Assembly (NCBI GenBank): GCA_003602665.1
Contig: QQSG01000028.1
Coordinates: 30,527 to 42,943, forward strand
From: Candidatus Poseidoniales archaeon
GTDB lineage: Archaea; Thermoplasmatota; Poseidoniia; Poseidoniales; Poseidoniaceae
DNA length: 12,417 nt
Direction of reading: 5' to 3'
Positions within the stretch are counted from its first letter, which is position 1. Every line of letters begins with the position of its first letter. A program made the position numbers and the translations under genes. This document shows, piece by piece, positions 6,258 to 12,417 of this stretch. The notes under the pieces were generated by a model. The model searched no databases, was not told where the DNA came from, and saw only the letters and a program-made list of their open reading frames with translations.

Positions 6258-9200
6258 ATGTCTGATGAGGTCAAACCAGACAAAATTCCAAGTTCGGAAA
6301 CGGACGTAGGAAGAATCCAGGCTATCGCAGACTACAGTAAAACCAAAATGAAACTCACTTCGGTTGACATTTCTGCACGAGTACGAGAATTCGATCCGAA
6401 AAAAGCTGTTGAGGCGGTTCTTGACGCTCCAAAACGACTCAAGCGTGAGTGGCAACGATCCGGTGCAACTGGAGTTATTACACGATTTCCAATTGCCACA
6501 GTGGCATTATTCCTGATGATTACAGTCTACTTCGTTACAACTTCAGGATTCCTTGATGACACTGCATGGGACGATGATCCAGATAAACCTGCACTAAATG
6601 TTAACGGTGACATGGAAGTTTACCTTCCTGAGGGTAGTGAGGTCAAAGAACTCATTGAACTCGTTGAAGAAGATTGGACGACGAATGTAATGGTCATCTA
6701 TATTGAATCGAATAACAACAACATTACTGATCAGAGAATATTACAAGAAATTAGTTATGTTGAAAAGGCGATAAATCCGTTTGTTTCTGATAATGAAAGT
6801 GATGAAGTCATCTATATTCTTTCTATTTCAACAGTGCTCAAGGAAATAAATTCAAGTCTGCCTCGAATACGTGAAGCATTTATCACACAGTTAGGTCAAC
6901 AATGTCCAACATTGGATGAAGTTTGTGCAGGTTTTGCATCAAGTGTTAACAACGTCATTAGTGCAGGCGATGAACAATTCGCTGGTGGTTATGAAATACC
7001 GACTCAGACGACTATTGACTTGGTCATAGGTGAAATGTATGAAAACGACGGTTCTCCTACACCTGGTCTAGACAAGCTTGCGCGCAATACGAATGTCTGC
7101 AGTGGTGAGCCAAATTCTGAAGGTGCTGATGATAACGGATGCTTTGAGGGAGAAGATCTTCTCCTCGACCGAGCAATAATGGCTGTTGCTGTTGTTAATG
7201 ATGTTGAACCCAAGGACATTATCGAAAAAACTCAAGCAAGGCTCGATAACATCTCGATGTTGGAAAGGCCATGTGAATTTGATGCAAATGGGGCCCCAGT
7301 CCCCGAAGAAGGAATGTGTGTTTGGGGCGAGTTAACCAAGGACCAAGAAGAGAGGGGTGTCAAGAGCCTCGGGGTATCAATGACATTGACAGGTCCAATT
7401 CCAATCACCAATTCAGTCACGGAATTCTCATTCCGTCTCTTCTGGGAAATCTTCCCTCTTGCAGTTGTCTTGGTTGCTATTGGTTTGTTTGTATTCCACT
7501 CCGATTTGCTTCAAGCAGGGATTTCTGGTATTCGTCCAATTCAAGGAATAAAAGTCGTCATTATAGCAGGTTTGCCTACGCTTTGCGCTGTATTTTGGAC
7601 ATTGGGGATTATCGGAGCATCTGATTATGAAGTAACCATGACGGTAATTATTGTTGGTCCAATTCTTCTCGCATTAGGTGTGTCGTATGGCCTTCACATT
7701 ACCAATCGATATGCTGAAGAGGATGGGAGTCGGAGTCAAAAGATGCGTGCTTCGATGAAATCCACCGGACGTGCAGTTTTCCTATCTGCCGTCACGACTG
7801 TCATTGGATTCATATCGCTTATTTTCACACCGATGGCACCCATACAAACGGTTGGAATTGCCTTATCAGGGGGTATTGTCGTAGTTTACGTCCTTACGAT
7901 GTTTATGGTTCCAAACTTGACGTTAATTCTAGATTTACGGAAACCTAAACACCCGCCTCTGAAGGTTTTTGATGCTGCAGTGGATATTCCTATGAAACGT
8001 AACAAGAGTGTCATCGCATTTTTCGTTTTACTTGTGTTAGTATCGTCAACAATAGGCCAAGCCAATGTGGAAGAAAACATCGATCTTCTAGGTATGGCTC
8101 CTGAAGGCGAGGAGCCAGTCATCAAGATGAAACAATACAGTGAAGAGTTCAATGCTGGTCAAATCGGAATGGTGCTCGTTCATGCAAATGTAACGGGTGA
8201 TCAAACGGATAATGATCCCACAAATGATGACCCATATCAAAATCTAAAAATCATAGATGGGCTTGAAAGAAATTTAAATGTCGTGGAAAATGCTTCAGCA
8301 GTATCCGTTGTCTTTTTGATGAAAGCAACTGGTCTTGCCCCTACTCTTTCTGGCCAACCGATTCTCACTCAGATAGAGGAACTCCCTGGATACGGTCTTC
8401 TACCAGAGGATGTAAGGGACACATTTAGTGTTCTCATGGATCAAGAAGTAACTCAGGGTGCTACATTTTGGGATTTGCTTTCGACACCAGAAGACTTTGG
8501 CCTCCCTGGTTCAACTCAGAGCCAGATTTTCTTACTCGATGTATTCTACTCCTCGCTCACAAAAGAGATGAGAGAAGTTTTCATCAATTCAGATTACGAT
8601 CGATCTCTCGTTTACATTGATATGCCATTTATTCCAGTTGCTGATACGAAGGTTGCAGTGGATCAAATAAATGAATACACTGAGGGGTTCCAAGGAGTAC
8701 ATCAAGAAAGGGCGGAGAAACTCACAGGGGTAGCAGCTACTGCGATTGAAGTCAATCAACTCATTGTTGATTCTCAATGGACTTCCCTCGGATTTGCTAT
8801 TATTCTTACTTTGATAACCCTCGCTGTTGTCTTCAAAGATATCCGTTATTCATTCTGGACAACTTCTCCAGTTATTGCAACAGTTGCTTTACAGTGGCTT
8901 GTGATGTGGCAAATGGATGTTCCGTTATCTTTGGTTACCGTAATGATTGGCTCAATTTTAGTAGGTGTTGGAGTTGACTTTTCTATTCACATATCAAATC
9001 GTATTCGAGAATTAGGAGGTGGGCTGGATGCCATACGTTCTGCTGCGGTGGGGACTGGAATGTCTCTCTTTGAAGCAGCAGTAGTAACATCTCTTGGTAT
9101 GTTTACTGCCTATCAAATTCCGATACCTGAAATTAAACCGTTCGTTACTGTTATTCTCATCCTTTTATGGGTTGCAGCAGCAAGTGCGTTATTGTTGCTT

Positions 9201-9359
9201 CCTGCCATATTCGTTACCTTGGAGAAAATGGGAATTGGGGCAGTTGGCGGTCCTTCGGGAATGGCACGTAAGTTAGGTCTTGGCCGAGTTAAGCCAGATG
9301 ATCCAGATGTCTTAGAAGCAGTTCTGATTATGGATCCCAGCTCGAAAGAAGCGTGGTGA
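6258..9359 (+). CDS. RND/MMPL superfamily exporter, 12 TM
   Basis: A 1033-residue integral membrane protein with the two-repeat RND layout. A charged cytoplasmic N-terminus spans 1-73. TM1 is about 74-96, followed by a large exposed loop 97-393. TM2-TM6 lie at about 394-415, 429-453, 458-482, 505-524 and 528-558. TM7 is about 583-600, followed by a second loop 601-840. TM8-TM12 lie at about 841-859, 866-886, 888-912, 935-953 and 960-988. The TM4 signature is LGVSYGLHITNRY and the TM10 signature is VGVDFSIHISNRI. D907 in TM10 matches the conserved proton-relay Asp, while the TM4 equivalent is S476. The first loop has six cysteines in three close pairs (216/223, 281/295, 339/354), suggesting disulfides. 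The ATG is supported by AGGT six bases upstream. The family moves lipids, sterols, pigments or drugs using ion gradients; the substrate here cannot be told. It is the first gene of a plus-strand cluster. Confidence 0.9.
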   Translation: MSDEVKPDKIPSSETDVGRIQAIADYSKTKMKLTSVDISARVREFDPKKAVEAVLDAPKRLKREWQRSGATGVITRFPIATVALFLMITVYFVTTSGFLDDTAWDDDPDKPALNVNGDMEVYLPEGSEVKELIELVEEDWTTNVMVIYIESNNNNITDQRILQEISYVEKAINPFVSDNESDEVIYILSISTVLKEINSSLPRIREAFITQLGQQCPTLDEVCAGFASSVNNVISAGDEQFAGGYEIPTQTTIDLVIGEMYENDGSPTPGLDKLARNTNVCSGEPNSEGADDNGCFEGEDLLLDRAIMAVAVVNDVEPKDIIEKTQARLDNISMLERPCEFDANGAPVPEEGMCVWGELTKDQEERGVKSLGVSMTLTGPIPITNSVTEFSFRLFWEIFPLAVVLVAIGLFVFHSDLLQAGISGIRPIQGIKVVIIAGLPTLCAVFWTLGIIGASDYEVTMTVIIVGPILLALGVSYGLHITNRYAEEDGSRSQKMRASMKSTGRAVFLSAVTTVIGFISLIFTPMAPIQTVGIALSGGIVVVYVLTMFMVPNLTLILDLRKPKHPPLKVFDAAVDIPMKRNKSVIAFFVLLVLVSSTIGQANVEENIDLLGMAPEGEEPVIKMKQYSEEFNAGQIGMVLVHANVTGDQTDNDPTNDDPYQNLKIIDGLERNLNVVENASAVSVVFLMKATGLAPTLSGQPILTQIEELPGYGLLPEDVRDTFSVLMDQEVTQGATFWDLLSTPEDFGLPGSTQSQIFLLDVFYSSLTKEMREVFINSDYDRSLVYIDMPFIPVADTKVAVDQINEYTEGFQGVHQERAEKLTGVAATAIEVNQLIVDSQWTSLGFAIILTLITLAVVFKDIRYSFWTTSPVIATVALQWLVMWQMDVPLSLVTVMIGSILVGVGVDFSIHISNRIRELGGGLDAIRSAAVGTGMSLFEAAVVTSLGMFTAYQIPIPEIKPFVTVILILLWVAAASALLLLPAIFVTLEKMGIGAVGGPSGMARKLGLGRVKPDDPDVLEAVLIMDPSSKEAW

Positions 9360-9400
9360 CAACAAGCAAAGGGATAAGACCTGTATTCCAATCAACAAAC

Positions 9401-9880
9401 ATGGTCAACTACTGGTTGATGAAGTCTGAACTTGATGTTTATCCATATTCACAACTTGTGCAAGACGGAACAACTCACTGGGATGGGGTTCGTAATTATC
9501 AAGCACGTAACATGATGCGAGATGCGATGAAGGTAGGTGATTATGTCCTTTTTTATCATTCAAATTGTAAGCCTCCGCATATAGCAGGTATAGCCAAAGT
9601 GTGTAAAGAAGGATACCCCGATTTCACATCTTGGGATTCTAAGTCGAATTATTTTGATGAAAAATCCTCCCCTGAAAAACCTCGTTGGTTCATGGTCGAC
9701 TTAGAACCTGTAACTCCCCTCAAAGAAACAGTTTCTCTGGATTCAGTAAGGAACGAGCCCTCCCTTTCTGATATGCCGCTTATTCGTAGAGGTCAAAGAC
9801 TCTCTATTCAGCCCGTCCAAGAAAATGAATTTGAAGTCATCTTGAAGATGGGCGGATTAGACCTTGGTGATTTAGAATAG
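9401..9880 (+). CDS. EVE-domain protein (DUF55)
   Basis: A 159-residue single-domain protein. The family folds like PUA and YTH domains and binds modified bases in nucleic acid. Landmarks are NYWLMKSE (3-10), HWDGVRNYQARN (26-37), VGDYVLFYHSN (45-55), IAGIAKV (61-67), GYPDFTSWD (71-79), RWFMVDL (95-101) and RLSIQPV (133-139), in the usual order, so the domain looks complete. I chose the ATG at 9401 because family members begin close to the YWLxKSE motif. It lacks a Shine-Dalgarno and may be leaderless or translated by coupling. In-frame GTG codons at 9353 and 9356 would add about 16 residues and overlap the exporter stop, but they have no ribosome site either. Its stop codon lies inside the ribosome site of the next gene, so the two are probably co-transcribed. 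The target modification is unknown. Confidence 0.92.
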   Translation: MVNYWLMKSELDVYPYSQLVQDGTTHWDGVRNYQARNMMRDAMKVGDYVLFYHSNCKPPHIAGIAKVCKEGYPDFTSWDSKSNYFDEKSSPEKPRWFMVDLEPVTPLKETVSLDSVRNEPSLSDMPLIRRGQRLSIQPVQENEFEVILKMGGLDLGDLE

Positions 9881-9885
9881 GTGAT
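9879..9885 (+). promoter_or_regulatory. Strong Shine-Dalgarno AGGTGAT overlapping EVE stop codon
   Basis: AGGTGAT matches the complement of the conserved archaeal 16S rRNA 3' end. GGTGA ends four bases before the aminotransferase ATG at 9889. The TAG stop of the EVE gene (9878-9880) overlaps it, which suggests translational coupling. The same four-base spacing is seen before the RecA-like gene at 2448 and, with a weaker core, before the membrane protein at 11147. Confidence 0.75.
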
Positions 9886-9888
9886 TCA

Positions 9889-11100
9889 ATGGTCGAAATC
9901 CCTTCGTCTAGGCGTGCATCAAGTATTGAGTATGCTATTCGGGATGTTGTGGTCCCTGCTACTGAACTGGAATCTCAAGGCCATTCTATTATCAAACTGA
10001 ACATAGGCGATCCTATTGCGTATCCAGGTTTACCTACTCCCTCTCACATGGTTGAAGCGTTCTCAAAGGCGCTATCAGATGGTAGGAATGGATACTCTCC
10101 CTCCTATGGTCTACCTGAACTTAGAACTGCTATTGCTCAAGATGAAACTAGAAAAGGTTGGAACGCTCAAGCAAATGATGTCTATGTTTGTCATGGAGTG
10201 ACAGAAGCCTTACAGATTGTTTTCCAAGCCACATTAGAAGAAGGACATCAAGTTCTTGCCCCCGGTCCACACTACCCACCTTACATGGCTTATCCCCAGA
10301 TGTATGGGGCTGAGACCATTGAATACGAGTTAAAATCAGAAGATGGATGGTCATTGAATTTCGATGATATCGAATCCAAAATGAATGATGAGGTCAGACT
10401 TTTTGTATTGATCAATCCAAACAATCCAACAGGTTCAGTTGCTGGCTTTGGCGATCTTAAGCGGTTGATATCAATCCTTGAAAAATGGCCAAATTGTATT
10501 CTCATCGCAGATGAAATTTACGATGGACTTGATTTTTCTGGGCGTCAAGTTAGTGCTGCGAGTTTGTCAAAAACAGTTCCAGTACTCACTATGAATGGTG
10601 TTTCTAAGGTGTATTATGCGCCTGGGTGGCGTATTGGGTATATGGCCATCCACGACCCAATTTCTTCACTAGGTGCCGTACGAGATGGAATTGAGAGAAT
10701 ATTACGATCACGATTGTGTGCTTCAACTCCTGCCCAACTCGGATATTTGGCCGGTCTCGAGCAGGATCGTTCATGGATGAAAAAGTACTGCGAAACGGTT
10801 AAAGAACGAAGAGATGTTTGTCTTTCAAGAATTTCTGAGATCGAGGGACTTGAAGTTCAAAACCCTGAAGGTGCGTTCTACATGTTTGTTAAATTGACGG
10901 ATCAAAAATGGTCCAATGATGACAAAGCATTTGTTCTTCAGTTACTTCACGAACAGCATGTGCTCGTTGTTCATGGATCAGGTTTTAGTTCTGAAAAGGG
11001 TAAGGGGCATTTCAGGCTTGTTTTCCTTCCAGATGTTGAGACATTACATACAGCATTCGATCGTATTGATTCCTTCTTACAAAAACACAGAATTGTATGA
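9889..11100 (+). CDS. Class I/II PLP-dependent aminotransferase (alanine/aspartate type)
   Basis: A 403-residue fold-type I aminotransferase of normal family length. Visible landmarks are LNIGDP (37-42), the NGYSPSYGLPELR stretch at 67-79, HGVTEAL (102-108) at the cofactor phosphate loop, and NPNNPTG (176-182, with N179 toward the PLP ring). DEIYDGL follows (208-214, with D208 on the pyridine nitrogen and Y211 on O3'). NGVSKVYYAPGWRIGY (236-251) carries the Schiff-base K240 and R248, and FRLVFLP (375-381) has R376 for the substrate carboxylate. The N-terminus, with IRDVVVPATELESQG before LNIGDP, recalls AlaA-type alanine:2-oxoglutarate aminotransferases. The exact substrate cannot be fixed from sequence alone; aspartate or aromatic acceptors remain possible. 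It starts 8 bases after the EVE stop with a strong ribosome site. Confidence 0.92.
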   Translation: MVEIPSSRRASSIEYAIRDVVVPATELESQGHSIIKLNIGDPIAYPGLPTPSHMVEAFSKALSDGRNGYSPSYGLPELRTAIAQDETRKGWNAQANDVYVCHGVTEALQIVFQATLEEGHQVLAPGPHYPPYMAYPQMYGAETIEYELKSEDGWSLNFDDIESKMNDEVRLFVLINPNNPTGSVAGFGDLKRLISILEKWPNCILIADEIYDGLDFSGRQVSAASLSKTVPVLTMNGVSKVYYAPGWRIGYMAIHDPISSLGAVRDGIERILRSRLCASTPAQLGYLAGLEQDRSWMKKYCETVKERRDVCLSRISEIEGLEVQNPEGAFYMFVKLTDQKWSNDDKAFVLQLLHEQHVLVVHGSGFSSEKGKGHFRLVFLPDVETLHTAFDRIDSFLQKHRIV

Positions 11101-11146
11101 ACAACGACGGCGAAGTATTGATGTTCGATGAGTCTTCGGTATACTC

Positions 11147-12417
11147 ATGCGAGGAATGAAAACTGCTCTTATTGGGCTTTCAATTTCTCTCATCCCTTCT
11201 GTTGCTGCAGGTTCAACAATCGCTTCATCTGGAGATTTTGAAATATCATTTCTCTATCCTGTCCTCGTTGCATTTTTAGTAGCAATGTTGCTATGGAAAT
11301 TCTTTGTACCTCGTCAGTTGTCTGCTTTACAAGTTGCTTTTGAGATTGATGATGATTTATATGAAGTCCACCGTTTGACGAAGGGTCTCGATGATGCCAA
11401 AGAACTTCTCCAACAAGGCCGTGTTGCGTTTGGGGTAGGATTGTACATGATGGGTATGATGGGCGTTCTGGTATTGATTGGGGAATTGCTCTTCAAAGCC
11501 GATGTTTATTTCGATCTCAATCTGTGGCTGATAGGTTTGTTTATTCTTATTCCAGTTCTTATTTCCCCTTGGGAGACTCTGAATGCCCAGTTGGTTGGAA
11601 AAAACAAACTACGAGTCGGTCGACATACCATTCGAACTGGGCTACGTAGAATCATCACACTTGCCATTTTGATTTCATCGACTGTTGCAACTATTTTTTA
11701 CGGAATGAATATCAATGATGGGAAAATAACTCCAGTATGGCTTGCTGCAGGTATGTTGGTGTTTATGGCTCCAACAATTCTCGCATATGGTCGAATCATG
11801 GGAGCATCTTGGAATATGCTCCTTCTCAATAAATGGAGGACGGCAAGAGGACGGAGAAATCCAATAGATCCTGATCGCCCATCTTTTGTTAACAGACTCT
11901 TTTCGCTCCTCTTGGTTATGTTCCTCATAACAATGCCAATCACTGCTCTCAATGGAATTGTAACCGTTTTTCATATCTTGGTGAATGATCCTCAGAACAC
12001 GGAAGAAGTTCTCAATTTTGGAGGTATTATCGGCCATTCTATCTATGAACGTATCGACCTTATCTCTGATATCCTGTTCCATTGGGAATTCATTAAATCA
12101 GCTCCTCAATTCCTTTCTCTTTACCTATCTCTCAACATTGCAATTGTCGGTTTAGCATTCATTTTTGAATTGACACGTAACTTGATTTTGGGTGGTCAAA
12201 CATTCGGGGGTATGTTTGGTGTTACACTCGATACTCCTCGTGAAATCCGAACTGAAGAGTCTGCTCAAGGTCGCCAGTTGGCCTTTGCGTTTGCTGGTTT
12301 TTCAGGATATACTGTGTTGCTACTTGTTCTTGTTTGCTACAAAGAATTTGGTGATTTAATGCCATTTACTCAAAACCTTGAAGATAATGGATTCGATGAA
12401 AGTATGCGTCTACTCAC
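11147..12417 (+). CDS. Polytopic membrane protein of unknown function, 3'-truncated
   Basis: The frame is open for 423 codons with no stop up to the right edge, so the C-terminus is missing. I do not recognise the family. The first 28 residues look like a signal peptide or signal anchor (Met-Arg, a hydrophobic core at 7-20, then small residues AAGS). Further hydrophobic segments lie at about 33-54, 93-116, 125-141, 169-186, 196-215, 250-279, 321-347 and 378-398. A hydrophilic stretch at 60-92 and basic loops at 151-168 and 226-245 separate them, the basic ones probably cytoplasmic. No transporter or enzyme motif stands out. The ATG at 11147 is preferred over one at 11156 because GGTAT lies four bases before it, the spacing seen for other genes here. 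It follows the aminotransferase by 46 bases on the same strand and may share its transcript. Confidence 0.8.
   Translation, partial: MRGMKTALIGLSISLIPSVAAGSTIASSGDFEISFLYPVLVAFLVAMLLWKFFVPRQLSALQVAFEIDDDLYEVHRLTKGLDDAKELLQQGRVAFGVGLYMMGMMGVLVLIGELLFKADVYFDLNLWLIGLFILIPVLISPWETLNAQLVGKNKLRVGRHTIRTGLRRIITLAILISSTVATIFYGMNINDGKITPVWLAAGMLVFMAPTILAYGRIMGASWNMLLLNKWRTARGRRNPIDPDRPSFVNRLFSLLLVMFLITMPITALNGIVTVFHILVNDPQNTEEVLNFGGIIGHSIYERIDLISDILFHWEFIKSAPQFLSLYLSLNIAIVGLAFIFELTRNLILGGQTFGGMFGVTLDTPREIRTEESAQGRQLAFAFAGFSGYTVLLLVLVCYKEFGDLMPFTQNLEDNGFDESMRLL

Noticed and set aside
7316..7624. 102-residue plus-strand frame inside the exporter gene
   Set aside because: It overlaps the exporter frame across its TM2-TM3 region, which matches the RND layout; composition is that of an off-frame read.
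11675..12082. 135-residue minus-strand reading frame
   Set aside because: It is antisense to the long hydrophobic frame of the membrane protein, shows no domain or composition expected of a real protein, and has no ribosome site.
1..12417. Mobile element, CRISPR array or horizontally acquired island
   Set aside because: No transposase, integrase, terminal repeats or regularly spaced repeats were seen, and codon and base use look even across the window.

Overview
The window looks like a stretch of a compact, moderately AT-rich archaeal chromosome. The archaeal-type family B DNA polymerase, the RadA/RadB-type RecA-fold protein, the archaeal-type valyl-tRNA synthetase and GGTGA-like Shine-Dalgarno sites placed 4-5 bases before several starts all point this way. 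Overall flavour (RND exporter, short intergenic gaps, marine-type protein sequences) suggests a planktonic euryarchaeon such as marine group II (Poseidoniales). That taxonomic guess is inference and was not tested by any search. No mobile element, CRISPR array, tRNA or rRNA was seen, and no gene-free stretch exceeds about 135 bases.

Left part (1-3670): three DNA-repair or DNA-synthesis type genes lie side by side. A family B DNA polymerase (+, cut by the left edge) has decayed exonuclease motifs and an altered motif C. It overlaps tail-to-tail by 71 bases with a RecA/RadB-like ATPase gene (-) whose Walker A ends GKE instead of GKT/S. That gene is divergent, across a 73-base gap, from a Y-family (DinB/Dpo4) translesion polymerase (+) with intact catalytic acids. 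The set of RecA-like protein, Y-family polymerase and accessory replicative-type polymerase parallels the bacterial ImuA-ImuB-DnaE2 mutasome. It is the most interesting feature of the window.

Middle (3662-6124): valS on the minus strand, converging on dinB with a 9-base overlap. It is followed by a GC-rich divergent intergenic region holding a 7-bp hairpin and a run of eight G.

Right part (6258-12417): four genes on the plus strand with short gaps, possibly one transcription unit. They are a 12-TM RND/MMPL-type exporter, an EVE-domain protein, a class I PLP-dependent aminotransferase whose Shine-Dalgarno overlaps the EVE stop codon, and a polytopic membrane protein of unknown function that runs off the right edge.

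How they may work together: the left trio plausibly acts in damage-tolerant DNA synthesis. valS is housekeeping. The right cluster shows no clear shared pathway, and close spacing is the only link seen.
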